From Cosmopolites sordidus (lineage: Eukaryota > Arthropoda > Insecta > Coleoptera > Curculionidae): a stretch of DNA of 64,000 nt. The position numbers and the translations under genes were made by a program. The stretch lies in assembly GCA_031761425.1 (NCBI GenBank), contig JARFXV010001686.1, positions 124,001 to 188,000 of the forward strand. The letters run 5' to 3'. Positions within the stretch are counted from its first letter, which is position 1; every line of letters starts with the position of its first letter. This document shows positions 10,663-22,299 of the stretch, in pieces. The notes below the pieces were generated by a model that saw only the letters and a list, made by a program, of their open reading frames with translations, ran no database searches and had not been told where the DNA came from.

Positions 10663-12941
10663 TTGAAAAATAAAATTAATGAAATAAGGAGTAAGGTGGG
10701 TCTGTTGCATAACTACCTTCATGTTGCAGTAGCCAGTAAAAAGGTCCAAATAAAGGCTGTTCATATTGCGAGAAAAGCTAAAATAAAGACTAGCAATCCA
10801 ACGTTCCGACAGCACCTTACGCTTTATCTTGAAACTCTGAAACAGAAAATTGCAGCATTAAGAAACAGACTAAGGAGGTATTGGATACGAGTAAAACAAT
10901 ACCAAGAATACCAAGAAGATACTCAGTTTAATCGAGCTCAAAAGCAATTCTATAGAAACCTCAGCGAAAACAAATTGATGTTAGAGACCGCCATTCCTGA
11001 TAAAGAAAATATGACAAAGTACTGGTCAGACATATGGTCTAATAGTGTGAAATTCGATGATATGGCGTATTGGATAGGAGAAAAGAAAAGAGAACATCAG
11101 TTTTCTGAACATCAGCAAAATGGATGTAAACAACGAGCACGCGGTTGCAAGGAATTACTGGTTATTGATACAATTATCACCAAGCAAGTTAAATCAAAAC
11201 AGAAAAATATCACTAGAATGAGTTGATTATCAAAACACCTTTGACTCCATGCCCCATTCTTGGTTTAAAGAAATACTATATATCTACAAAATTGATGCTC
11301 GAATAATCAATATTCTCAATCATCTAACGGGAAGTTGGAGGACCAGTCTGTGTTTGACAGACTACAGGACTGCTGAGATTGCTATTAGAAGAGAAATATT
11401 TCAAGGGGACAGTCTGAGCCCACTCTGGTTTGTATGGCTCTCAATCATTTGAGTCGTATGTTGAATAGTAGTGGTACCGGCTACAGCATTGGCGAGCGAG
11501 TTGTGCTTTCACGTCTCTTCTATGTCGATGACTTGAAACTATACGCAAAAAATCAACAACAACTTAGAAGTTTGCTAGAATTAGTTAAGTCACTTAGCCA
11601 GGCTATCAAAATGAAGCTGGGGATAGAAAAGTGTACAGCACTGCCGGTGGAAAAGAGCAAAATCACCCAATCTCAAAACCTTACATTAATGGACAATGTC
11701 ACAACTATTCCAGCCCTACGCTCACATAAAACCTAAAAATATCTAGGATTCCAACAAGACTTCAATATAGATGAAAAAATAAATAAACAAAAGATCAGAG
11801 AAGAATATTTTAACAGGATCAACAAAATTTGAACATATTTAAACGAAAAAACAAAACAAACAAACACCTGGGCCGCTCCAATAATAACCTACACCTTCCA
11901 TTTAAAACTGGTCCTCAACAGAAGTGAAAGCCCTGGATCGCAAGCTCCGCACTACGTTAACCAAGCAATGGATGTTGCATCCAAACTCTGTATGGTTGCA
12001 AGGTTGTATTTGTCTCGAGGCAGAGGCGGCAGACGAATTGTCAGCTTCGAAGAAGCACAGCAAAAAGAAATAGACTGGTTAATAAAATGTCGGTAATAAA
12101 GTTCGGTCTAAAGATATCCCATTTTTCAAAAACTTGATTGGGTATGATGTGGCTCTTTCACCACTAAATTTAGCTATGGTACATCCTATCTATAAGAAAT
12201 ATAAAGAAGAGCTAAAAAACCAGTGACAAAGAAAACCCATGCATGGAAGGTTTTATAACAACCTAAATCAAGAAGACGCAAACCCCAGAGCAAGCAACAC
12301 CTATCTTATCTCTGGATATATGTTCCCTGAAACAGAGGCAGCTTTAATGGCAATCTAAGATCAAGTGGTCCCTACTAGATATTACAAGAAGCATATCATG
12401 AATCAACTCCTAAGCACAACAAAATCCGGCTATGCAACAAAGAAGAAGAAACAGTTCAACATCTCATTTCAGCTTGCACCTATTTAGCTCCAACTGCTTA
12501 CTTAAGCAGACATGACAACATGGGGAAAGTTATCCACTCAAAGACAGCTCAGAGAGCCGTCCTAGTAAACCAAGAGTTGCCTCCTTATAAATATCAACCG
12601 CAACCCGTTATTGAAAACACCACAATAAAAATCGTATGGGATACATCTCTAATAACAGATCATAATACGGTGCACAACAGGTCAGACATGGTGGTTGTAG
12701 ATAAGGAAAAGAAGGTATGTCATATCATGATTTCTCTATTCTCTCTTTCTCTATTCTCTCTTCATGATTTCTCTATGAAAATCTGAATAAGGCATATAAA
12801 CAAAAAGTGCAAAAATACCATGAACTAGCTGATGAAATTCGAGATATTTGGCATATGAAAAGAGTTACTGTTAAACCTTTCATAATATCCGCGAATGGCC
12901 TAGTGCATAAACTATCATTGCTGCACTTAAATAATTTTTAA
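10663..12941 (+). pseudogene. R4/Dong RT and endonuclease region, broken
   Basis: Pieces in several frames: basic pre-RT helices 10663-11226; RT block DYQNTFDSMPHSW at 11224-11262; FQGDSLSPLW near 11400; active site YVDD at 11521-11532 followed by LKLYA; SRGRGGR near 12015; PETEAALMAI near 12330; the endonuclease Cys/His motif (C-N-K-E-E-E-T-V-Q-H..C..LA) near 12428-12490; and a C-terminal end after a further shift near 12720-12780. The APGPD-type block before the palm is absent, so about 100 residues appear deleted near 11120-11220. It would nick target DNA and prime reverse transcription if intact. Confidence 0.8.
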
Positions 12942-13389
12942 ATAGAATACAATACCATAAATTGGATGCAGAAGGCAGTCATACTGGGAACAGCAGGAAT
13001 TATCCGTCGAACCCTTTCGACTTGACACCTAGTCGTCTTGAGCAATCCGACGACAAAACGATAGACCACAGAAATGTGTGAAAAAAAAAATGTTTTTAGA
13101 TTAATTTTTGTTAATGATATTTTTACAATGCACAATTTTCTGGCAAAGTTCACCATAGTTATCTTAACACTAAGTAACTCTGCAAGCCATGGGAAGACTA
13201 AATATGGCCTTTTTGTAGTCAGGTATCTCAAGCCCGTTGTATACATTCTTCAAGTTCATTTAAAGCTGCTGGAGGTTAGTACAATAGCTCAAGAATTCTA
13301 CCAATCCAATTTCACGCATGTTCTATCGGTGGGACATTTAGGGATTTTGACGGTCAGGATCTTCACACACCGGAGGATAACGTAGAACA

Positions 13390-13510
13390 CAACGTATGGC
13401 ACAAACGTAGGGCAGGATCGTAGGGAACGAACGTAGGGCACGAACGTAGGACACGAACGTAAGGCACGAACGTAAGGCACGAACGTAAGGTACGTACGTG
13501 GGGCATGAAC
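13390..13510. repeat. 13-bp tandem repeat (ACGAACGTAAGGC)
   Basis: Five good and about four diverged copies of a 13-bp unit. CpG-containing ACGT core stands out against AT-rich surroundings. The minus-strand PTFVPYVR peptide repeat it generates is not a gene. Confidence 0.85.
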
Positions 13511-13779
13511 TTGTGGAATGTTAGCTCTTTTAAAAGACCAATAAGAATACTGTTTAGCTTAGCTGTACATTTGTCAGTATCATATTAAAAACCTTAAAAA
13601 ACATATTCTATTGTTTTGCACTCATTTGTTTAATAAGAATTTGATAAAGTTTTATGTTATGGTACATCAGATAATGGTGGTGTATTAAGACATAAAGCAT
13701 TTTAGTTTTAGTTTTTATCATGCTCTAGAAATAATTTGTACAGTCTTACTAAAAGTGTTCATCAGGACGGGGCTTATAT
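13511..13779. other. No gene seen
   Basis: AT-rich linker between the tandem repeat and a LINE tail. Confidence 0.5.
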
Positions 13780-14318
13780 TTGCGATTACATGTTGGTTTA
13801 TTTGCTTTTTCTAATATGGAGAGTGGAAATGTGTACGGTTTAATGGTCAAGTGGCAGATGTGCTGGGATTGGAAACTCTGTCTTTACGTAGGGCTAGGGT
13901 TGACATTTTATAAGATCATTAATGGAATTATTGATTGTCCTGTTCTCTTGAGTGCAATAAACATAAAGGTTCCACCAAGAAGTACTAGAAGTTCCACTCT
14001 ATTCTCTTAGGATCGTCACCATTGCAATTAACAGAAATTTTCCCCTAACTCGAGGATTGTCTCTAATGGAAATAAGTGTGGTTTGGTAAAGTAGTACTCT
14101 ATGACAGGCTTTAAAAGATATTTAAAAACTACTAAATAGTTTTAATCTTAAGGCATGTATGCTTAATGAAAAATAAATGTCGTTAGTTCTAATAGATTCT
14201 TGCATGTAAGGATATATATTACATTGTTATATGATTTTTATGGATTCTAAAAATGGTTGCTGTCCCCCAATAATTAAATAAAGAAAGATAAAGTAAGCTA
14301 TGTATGTTTACTTTACCT
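13780..14318 (+). pseudogene. LINE RT C-terminal fragment with 3' tail
   Basis: Around 13870-14008 the translation reads LETLSLRR..., KIINGIIDCPVLLSAIN and VPPRSTRSSTLF, the conserved end of Jockey/I/CR1-like RTs (..INGxIDCPELLxxINFxVP..R). GFKRYLK follows near 14110. The 3' tail has AATAAAG at 14277 and a simple A/G-rich end. One frame change near 13900. 5' truncated copy. Confidence 0.7.
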
Positions 14319-14321
14319 TTC

Positions 14322-14425
14322 TTGTTTATTATATAATATTCTTGTTTATTATATAATATTCTTCTTTATTATACAATATTCTTGTTTATTAAATATCATT
14401 CTTGTTCAATATATAATATTCTTCT
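14322..14425. repeat. 20-bp tandem repeat
   Basis: Five consecutive units of CTTGTTTATTATATAATATT with increasing divergence to the right. It begins right at the end of the LINE tail. Confidence 0.9.
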
Positions 14426-14675
14426 GGTATTTTCAAAAATTATTAAATTTTAGAAGTTCATGCACCACTTTATTTCAGGCAATTATCTGAATAAGATAAT
14501 CCGAATAAAGAACCAGGTTTAAGTTTTCGTGAAATAACGAGACGTTTGCATATTACTGCTTCAATCGTCATTATCACATTTATAATACGGTTTGATTTGA
14601 TTAGAACACAATACATTATACACCAATACTAGTCCTCCTAAAACTATATTATTAAGTATATTACTAAGTATACTA

Positions 14676-15690
14676 CGAGGTAGTCCCAGAAGTACCCGAC
14701 CTGAGGTATAGATGGCGGTTGATGTTTGAAAAGAACTAAACTCAAAGAGATTTATTTAGATAAAGTAATTGCAGCATTAATTAATCCTTGACGACGCTAC
14801 GTTATTTAGTATTTGTTACAGCAGCCATTAACAGTGAATGCTCTCAGTGAATTTGTATATTACCGGTGATATCAAAGCGGAGCTAAATTCTACCCTGAGA
14901 GAGTCTGCTCCTTCGTTTACAACAATAAAATATTGTATGGCGGCAATGTATAAACAAGGCCGTATGAGCTGCTAAGACGAACAGCGACCAAATGAGGTGA
15001 TCACGCCAGAAATGGTTAATAAGAAAATCCACAAAATACTGTTGGATGACCGTCGACTGAAAGTGTGCGAGATAACAGATATGGTAGGTATTTCAAAAAG
15101 TGCTATACAACCCATATTGACTGAAAATTTGGACATGAAAAAACTGTGCGCAAGATGGGTGCCGCGATTACTCACACTTGAACAAAAATAGCGTCGTGAG
15201 GATATTTCAATCGAGTGTTTGGCAAAGTTTCACAGGATTCATAACCACGAATGAAACATGGGTCCATTTACTTCACACCTGAGAGGAAGGAACAGTCTAA
15301 ACAATGTACTAAAAGGGGAGAATCAGCTCCAAAGAAGACAAAGACAGTTCCGTCTGCAGGCAAGGTCATGACGTCAGTTTTTTGGGATGCGCGTGGGATA
15401 ATTTTCATTGATTGTCTTCAAAAAGGACAAAGGACTGCGAATATTATACAAACTTATTGCAGCGTTAGAGTGATGAAATCAAGAAAAAACGGCTGCATTT
15501 GGCGAAAAAGAAAGTTTTGTTTCATCAAGACAATGCTTCAGTTCACATATCCGTTATCGCGATGGCCAAAATCAATTAGTTAAAGCTCGAATTGCTTCTT
15601 CACGCATTTTATTCGCCAGATTGAACCTCTTCGGATTATTTTCTTGAATAAACTTGAAAAAAAGGCTCGGTGGTAAAAGATTTGAAATTT
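14676..15690 (+). mobile_element. mariner (irritans-like) copy, 3' truncated
   Basis: Starts after TA with CGAGGTAGTCCCAGAAGTAC, a mariner terminal repeat. Transposase reads in pieces: VITPEMVNKKIHKILLDD from about 14998, LDDRRLKVCEI..GISKSAI (HTH region), LDMKKLCARWVPRLLT near 15130-15175, then a shift to TWVHLLHT, SAPKKTKTVPSAGKVM and the DDE region with LFHQDN-like text near 15520. Ends near a KKARW remnant at 15660 without a right terminal repeat. Several stops. Cut-and-paste DD34D transposase when intact. Confidence 0.85.
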
Positions 15691-15840
15691 GAAATTTTTA
15701 CATTCAAATTGATTTTTAAACTAATCAGGTAATTGTAATTTATATTTACAAACACTGAATTTTGATTGGGCATTATCTTTTACTTCATCAGATATGTAAA
15801 AAATGAGTATTTACAACATCTAAACAGATGTTCTAAATAT

Positions 15841-15985
15841 TCTTTAATCCCTGTAGACTACCAGTTACTCGAACGACATGTATGCCTGATTAAACGTAAC
15901 GGTGCAATGCGGTGCCACATATGTGTTCTCGTCTGAGCTTCCCGGAGTGCCGCATTGAATTTTACAATATTAACTTAAGAGAGAC
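15841..15985 (+). repeat. Dispersed ~150-bp repeat, copy A
   Basis: One of four copies in the window. Core TTTAATCCCTGTAGACTACC, then CTCGAACGACATGTATGCCT, then a TGCAATGCGGTGCCACATA stretch. No open frame, no clear ends. Companion copies at 23080, 25389 and 30750. Confidence 0.75.
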
Positions 15986-16379
15986 ATGTCAACGACTTGT
16001 CGTAAACCTGTATTCTTAAACAATTTATCAAATTATTCTACGATAAATTTTTTATTGAATACCAATAAGACGTAATATTTGCTTTTCGAAACTGGGGAGT
16101 AAGAACATTTGAAATGTAATTATTTTTGTTTCATTTAAATATACGTAATGTACCGTTTCTTCTGTCCGTTTAAGTGTGAAATTAAACAATCTTTCAGTCT
16201 ATTACAAAAGAGTTTATTAAATCATTTAAAATGACAACACTGTATTTATTTAACACACTACATACAGACTATAAAACTACTCGTATTTATTTCTCACAAG
16301 GTATGATCTATTTATTTCGACAATGTTTTCACGACCAACTCTAAACTGAAACTAAAAAACTAAATAGAATTTACCATCT
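15986..16379. other. No gene seen
   Basis: AT-rich sequence, nothing recognised. Confidence 0.5.
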
Positions 16380-16690
16380 AGATTTTTACCGTGTATCCGT
16401 GCACAGCTCTAGAAGCTAGAAGCGTTCTAGAAGTTTCGATAGCGGCTTGATACTCTAGGGCATATGCCAAGGCTTCAAAGAGCTTCTTGGATCGGGCTAA
16501 GATCAATGCCTTTCTCGTTTCTTGATTTCCAAGACCATCCGAGACTCTTGGATATCGGAATATGCAAGTCGACACAATTTGGCAATGTCGGTCTCAAATT
16601 CTTGCAGATATTCATTTTATTTTTGTTGGCGATTTTTAAACGCCTTTAATTTCGGCAAGTTTCCTTTCTTCTTTTATGGACTGTGCCGCT
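16380..16690 (-). pseudogene. Ty3/gypsy Gag fragment
   Basis: Minus-strand translation carries LQEFETDIAKLCRLAYSDIQ (after one frame change) and RSKKLFEALAYALEYQAAIE. This is the capsid C-terminal region of a gypsy Gag, and it parallels LQEFEADVARLVRLAYPATP in the young element at about 57670. A related but different family. Internally truncated, with stops. Confidence 0.65.
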
Positions 16691-17151
16691 GTTGAGTCAT
16701 CGGCCGGTGGGTTTGAAGTCTCCGAAAGGTCTTCTCTCCAAAGAGCAATTATACAGGGAGTGCTCGGTAAAGAATCGTTACAATGATATAAATAATAAGG
16801 GAAAGCGCTTGTAAATTTAACTAACGATTCCTAAAGTCATTTTAAAGAAAAAAGTTCCTTGAAACAAGGGTCAAAAACTTGAGGGCTCCCGAGAAAAATA
16901 TTGCAAACTTACTAAATCACCAATCGAAAAGCTATGATAATAATTATTATGTGTATGTGTAAAAGCATATTTAGCAAATATTAATTAGTTATTACTTAAA
17001 TAATAAATTACAAATAATCTAATGAACATTGATAAAGCATTTTTTTATATAAGAATCACCTCATCAGTTAATATCGATCGGCAATATTAGTGACAACGTC
17101 GCAAATAATGTAATTTAAACATTGCGACAAACATTATTTCAGTGTAGGTGA
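16691..17151. other. No gene seen
   Basis: Nothing recognised; GC is locally higher at 16690-16760, probably the continuation of the Gag fragment. Confidence 0.4.
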
Positions 17152-17397
17152 GTGCGTGCATTTATATTCGATTTAAAACCAAAAATATATTCTGTACGCG
17201 AATATCACGAGATGCTTCGTATTTACGGAGAAGTTCTACAATATTCCGAGGGGCTAGGCATATTTACAAGCAACGAGATCCAGAAAGACTGCACCCAGCT
17301 CGGTAAACATTTCTCCAAGTTTCTCAACGCTTTTTCGATACAGGTACAGGGGCATGCAAGAAACGTGAGTCGAATAACAAACTATTCATCTTGTTAA
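17152..17397 (+). pseudogene. Possible DUF4817-like HTH remnant of a mariner-type element
   Basis: An 81-codon frame with YSVREYHEMLRIYGEVLQYS, which fits the pattern Y-S-x-x-E-Y-x-x-M-x-x-x-Y-G-E of the DUF4817 helix-turn-helix found in insect IS630/mariner-type transposases, followed by a KHFSKFLNAF stretch. No transposase core nearby. Weak call. Confidence 0.3.
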
Positions 17398-18041
17398 ACG
17401 GGATTCTACCAGAAGTACTCGATATTGTTTCGATAAGTTGGAGCTTCCCATTGGATTTATATTGAACACTCAAAGAGCAATTACTCTATCTTTATCATAT
17501 ACAAAGGGTACACACACTCTCACCCGTATCGTACTTTTAATAATACTTTGATGTTTGTTCTCTTTAGCCAGTTTTTAATTGTCGGAGATCTAAACTAGCC
17601 TCTAAAGTAGCCTTATAAAAATGTAATATTTTATATTTAAATAAGTTTGGAGTTCTAAAAAGCCATGATTAGTTCCTTTTTTTCGGTAATATTTTCTTCT
17701 ATAGTAAAAACGTTTTCTAAAGGAAGAAGAAATTTAGGTAAATATGTCTTGATTCTTTGGTATATACTAACTAGTAGGGCAGCTTATTGATTTCCTCAGT
17801 CCGGTAAATAGATAGGTTATTATAACGAGATGTATCAGTTATTTGCAATACTAAAGCTCTCGACTACCGTTAAACAAAATTGGCAAATCTGTGTTTACAA
17901 AACTAGTTTAGAAAGAAGACATTTTATTAGATTTGGGTTAAATTCCAGTTGTATTCACAATGGTTTTTCTTTTCATTTTTGGATTAAAAAAATATAATAT
18001 ACTTAGATCACGCCGAAATTAATTTGCATTATCTCTGTTAA
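17398..18041. other. No gene seen
   Basis: AT-rich linker preceding the Penelope-like element. Confidence 0.5.
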
Positions 18042-18517
18042 TTTTTAACATGCTTTCATTTTTTATGTTATTAAAAATTAATATCATTTTTTACTCTTTC
18101 AAAAATGTATGTAATATGTAAGTAATTGTAAAAAATTAAACCCAATAAAAGTGTTAAATTACCTACATAGGATAAACATCTGTAAGTGCTTAGTTTACGC
18201 ATGGTTCACACAACAATGTTTAAAGTAGAAAGTGTATCCCAAATTTGTTCAATTCAAGATCAACGCGATCACAGTTTCTGCGAAGAAAGCCCTGGATTCT
18301 TGCAAAACCACCTGGCTAAAAGAAGAAACAAGAAAATGGTTCAGTATTAGAGACAACTTATTTCTACAGTACTGCACTCCGAATTATCATATAAACTCCA
18401 TCCAGTTGAATTTCATATTCTAGACGATAAAACCAGGCAAACAATTTCACAAATTATTCATGAAAAATATATTAGACAATCACATAAGCTATTAAATCCA
18501 TCTAAATTACAGTGAAA
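18042..18517 (+). repeat. Penelope pLTR, left copy
   Basis: Starts TTTTTAACATGCTTTCATTT and ends CTAAATTACAGTGAAAT. It holds a stretch of about 40 bases (near 18075-18120) missing from the right copy and small indels that close the reading frame still open in the right copy. Confidence 0.85.
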
Positions 18518-19879
18518 TGACAAACAATCAGAATCAATTTACCAAACTATAACTTCTACAAAAGATCCATTAACTTATCAAATACGGTTTTCACAAATAA
18601 AAAAATTAATTTGATTGAACATGGCCTGAAATATAACCCAAATGCCAAACAAAGTAAAGTTTAAAAAATTTAATATGTGAAGTAGAACTATTCCTTGAAA
18701 ACATTCTAAATTCTAATTTTACAAAAGAAAAAATTGAAAAGACTATAGAAATGAATCGAAAATACTGCAATACAAATAAAGGCTATATTATCAAATCCAT
18801 TAATTCTAAAATCAAAGATAATAATTTAGTTGTGACTAAAGCAGATAAAGGTAATTCCATTGTTATTCTGGAAAAAGAAACTTACGAAACAAAAATTAAA
18901 ACCTTTCTAAAATAGATAGTGAAAGACCTCATCAAAATATCTCAGTAATACAAGTTAAAATAAACAATAAAAAATATAAACACAGTTTTGTCAAACGAAG
19001 ATACATGTGAAATAGTCAATATGAATTCTACTCCTCCAAAACTGTACGGTTTAATTAAAATTCATAAAGAAAACTTTTCAATAGGACCAGTAGTTTCCTA
19101 CACAAATAGCCCTTTAAGAAACCTAGTATTTAACTTAAACAATATTTTCAAATACTTAAGGAATTTCTCGCCTAAACATTTAATAAAAATCTCGGTAGAC
19201 CCTACAAAAAAGCTTAGCAAACTATCTATATCAAAAAACGGTTTTCTAGCACCCTTTGACGTTAGCAACATGTTCCCAAATATTTCAAATAAGGATTGCC
19301 TAAAATTATTAGATAATTTACTCATAAAAAGTAACATCAATCCAATTATTAAGCACGATATTTTAGAACTCTTTAACTTATGCATTAATGACAATTATTT
19401 TCAATTTAATATTTTTTTTTACAAACAAAAGGACAAAATCAGAACTGTTAATGTCAAACTTGGAAAATAATTTTTTAAAAACGGATAATGAAAAAATATA
19501 TTGTTTTGGTTTACATATTTAGACATTTTGTTTTATTATACGGGAAACGACAGACAAATAGAAGAAACATTACAGCATTTAAATATAACCCATCCAAAAA
19601 TAAAATTTACAATTGAAAAATAACAAAATCAAACCATATGTTTTCTGAGCCTTTCAATATCGAAACAAAATAATAAACTAGAATTTAATATATATAGAAA
19701 ACTCACATAAAACTCACTCAGATATAACAATTACAAAACAATCAATCCAACCCATTACACATAAATATGCAGCATATAAGTCTATTATCCATCGAGCTTT
19801 CACAAATCCATTATCCGAAAATAATCTAAAAATAGAACTGCAAAAAATTAAACTAATAGTACTAGAAGTACTATAGGTA
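18518..19879 (+). pseudogene. Penelope-type reverse transcriptase, broken
   Basis: Blocks seen: KADKGNSIVIL near 18840, a 160-codon open piece 18988-19470 with PPKLYGLIKIHKE, GPVVSYTNSPLRNL and APFDVSNMFPNI (RT palm start), then decayed text DILLLYTGNDRQIEE near 19525-19560 and ISKQNNKLEFNIYRK near 19650-19700, and THKYAAYKSIIHRAFTNPLS near 19760-19820. The YxDD loop itself is damaged. Order and wording match the Penelope/Perere RT, related to telomerase RT. Confidence 0.8.
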
Positions 19880-20318
19880 TTTTTAACATGCTTTCATTTT
19901 TTATGTTATTAAAAGTAAGTAATTGTAAAAAATTAAACTCAATAAAAGTGTAAAATTACCTACATAGGATAAACATCTGTAAGTGCTTAGTTTACGTATG
20001 GTTCACACAACAATGTTTAAAGTAGAAAGTGTATCCCAAATTTATTCAATTCAAAATCAACGCGAAGTTTCTGTGAAGAAAGCCCTGGATTCTTGCAAAA
20101 CCACCTGGCTAAAAGAAGAAACAAGAAAATGGTTCAGTATTAGAGACAACTTATTTCTACAGATCAAGGTACTGCACTCCGAATTATCATATAAACTCCA
20201 TCCAATTGAATTTGATATTCTAGACGATAAAACCAGACAAACAATTTCACAAATTATTCATGAAAAATATATTAGACAATCACATAAGCTATTAAATCCA
20301 TCTAAATTACAGTGAAAT
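19880..20318 (+). repeat. Penelope pLTR, right copy
   Basis: Direct repeat of 18042-18517. Contains the open N-terminal ORF portion 19983-20315 (MFKVESVSQ.., KKALDSCKTTWLKEETRKWF), the region expected ahead of the RT in Penelope proteins. AGAAGTACTATAGG stands just before this repeat and again at 20731. Confidence 0.85.
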
Positions 20319-20924
20319 AAATTACAGTAAATTCATTTACTAAATAGAAAAGAAATATATTTTACTACTAAAAAATTAATAGACTATCAGTAATTTTAAT
20401 AAGTAGTAAATATAACAATGAAAAATACAAATAGTAAATTTCTAAAAAAATTTAATTATAACCCGAAAGTCACCGACAATGTGATGTAATTGGCCGAACT
20501 ATGTCAAAAACATTATTCAACCTTACACTAGCAATCATTCTGAGAGAATTTGATTTTCACACAAAAGAAACACTTAATAATCAGTTAGTGTTTAGCATAT
20601 GCCGGCTATTTATTGATTTTGACTAGAAACAAAAGCAAAAGCTAAAAAAAAATTAATGAAGAAAAAATGAAATATAAGAAAATGAGATCAGGTAAAAAGA
20701 TACAGATAGAAAAAAAGAATAAATTTTCAGAAGTACTATAGGTACTATAAGTAACCTATAGTACCATAGGTACTATAGGTTAATAATCTACGAATTATTT
20801 AGGAGTTAGTATTACTATCTAAAATAAAAAAAAGGCGAAACTATGCAAGACTGGCCACACGGAACAGAAGTTAGAATCACTATTAAAACTATTTAATTCG
20901 AATTATTTTTCAATGGAAGACAAA
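20319..20924. other. No gene; contains a perfect palindrome
   Basis: AT-rich. At 20753-20781 AACCTATAGTACC and GGTACTATAGGTT form 13-bp perfect arms around 3 bases, inside a cluster of GTACTATAG words starting at 20731. Confidence 0.7.
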
Positions 20925-21082
20925 ATGAAAAATACATCAGACCAGTTATAAGATCAACAGTGTTGTATGGGTCAGAATTATGGACATTGAGCAAGAAACA
21001 GAAGCAACATTTAGAGATATGAGAAAAAAATTAAAACATTTTTACGGAGGAAAGAAAATTAAAAACCCAGAGCGATTGAAAA
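20925..21082 (+). pseudogene. RTE-type LINE RT C-terminal scrap
   Basis: Translation STVLYGSELWTLSKKQKQHL followed by a FYGGKK-type stretch after a shift; this is the (R)PVLxYGSExWTLTK block near the end of RTE/BovB RTs. It is cut on the right by a hAT MITE. Confidence 0.6.
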
Positions 21083-21341
21083 CCAGTGGCGGCTCGTGAG
21101 AGGGAGCGTTGGGGCACCGCCCCTCCAGCATTTATCACTGTAAATAATTTTTCAGCAAAACACCATATTTTATTTCCGTTTAGTTTATTTGCTTTATTTA
21201 ACTCATTTTCCTGGTTCACCTCCTGTATAGGGTTTCAATAGCACGAAAAGTAAAAAGAGGGAAGGGGAAAGCAAAAAAAATCTTCAGCAGCACTATTTTC
21301 TTCTACGCCCTTCCACTTTAAAAACCCACGAGATGCCACTG
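21083..21341. mobile_element. hAT-type MITE with perfect 8-bp target duplication
   Basis: Ends CAGTGGCGGCTCGTGAG and (reverse complement of the right) CAGTGGCATCTCGTGGG. TTGAAAAC lies immediately on both sides (21075-21082 and 21342-21349), a perfect 8-bp TSD as hAT elements make. 259 bp, non-coding. Confidence 0.9.
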
Positions 21342-21349
21342 TTGAAAAC

Positions 21350-22290
21350 CTAAGTAAATAATAAATAACTGTATGAGAACCCCGGATTAAATCGATAGCA
21401 AGACCCCACGTAATCATATTGTGTTCAATTCAATTGATAAATTGATAAATGGAAATGATAAGAGTGCTGTAATTATTTTTAATCTCTAAAGATCACAATC
21501 TGCTTAAGGCGTTTCTACCTATAATATTAGGGTGAATCATAACTTTATGCAAACTTATAATGAATTTTTTACGACAAAATATAACTTCAAAAAATAAGGA
21601 CTATTTGAGTCTGGGTATTTAATATCAGATCTGCATTAATCATTCATATTCTAATAAAATAACACCCCATTTCGACTTCATTCAGATTTTAAACCTTAGG
21701 TCTAGTCCAGAAAACAATCTGTTTCGATTAATAAACGATGGCAGTTTTCTGGTAGCTCCTTAACATTATCAAGCGTCTTCCTGATGAACCTGCGTCATTG
21801 GTTCACGTATATTGTTAATTGCTAATACTCTAATCATTGCCCATATTAAACACCCATCTTCAGGTACAATTCAGCGGATCAAATATGTTGAAGTACTGGT
21901 TGATAGATGGGCTCACTGCAGGCAAGATTTTCAAAATCTACAAAATATCCAATACAATCCAAATATACCCAATATCCAATATACCCAATGATTTCTCCGG
22001 ATATATTGGAATCAGCTTCGAACTTTGGCTCGAAAATACCGTACCATGTAATGTATGGTACGGTATTTTATCCAGCGAATTAGTTAAAAATTGAATCTAC
22101 AAGAAATCATATCTTATTCTACATAAAGAGCTCATTAATTATTTGAGGATGTATTTTAAATTTTCTAGCCTAATAATGAAAAACAGCCCCAAAAACAAAC
22201 AACTTTTTCAAAGCCACTTCTATGTTTCAATTAACTTTATATTAAAGCGAGGTAGCCAATATTTGTTGGAAATTAATTTTAAATAAAAGA
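21350..22290. other. No gene; contains a 15-bp perfect hairpin
   Basis: No recognised coding. At 22033-22069 AAAATACCGTACCAT and ATGGTACGGTATTTT pair perfectly around a 7-base loop. Just upstream (21940-21990) are short repeated CCAATATACCCAAT words. Confidence 0.6.
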
Positions 22291-22299
22291 CATATCTAC

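Larger units (their letters stand above)
9932..13090 (+). mobile_element. R4/Dong-type non-LTR retrotransposon, defective
   Basis: A single LINE copy can be followed from a 5' region with an AACCGACCCCG stretch through reading frames 10056-12941 to an A-run at about 13080-13090. The YVDD-LKLYA active site and the C-terminal Cys/His endonuclease motif place it in the R2/R4/Dong group rather than the APE-type LINEs. Frame breaks and a deletion in the RT fingers make it inactive. Complete 5' end not proven. Confidence 0.82.
18042..20318 (+). mobile_element. Penelope-like element with direct pLTR repeats
   Basis: Two direct repeats of about 476 and 439 bp enclose a degenerate Penelope-type RT. 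Penelope elements typically carry such pLTRs with the ORF starting inside the repeat, which is what is seen here. No GIY-YIG endonuclease is visible before the second repeat, so this copy lacks the usual nuclease part. Numerous stops. Confidence 0.8.

Noticed and set aside
13298..13480. Minus-strand PTFVPYVRSLRSC repeat protein
   Set aside because: Product of the 13-bp tandem repeat; no start context or family.
15841..15870. miR-10/100-like microRNA because of the CCCTGTAG word
   Set aside because: Only seven bases agree, the other copies vary at this place, and no hairpin is apparent.
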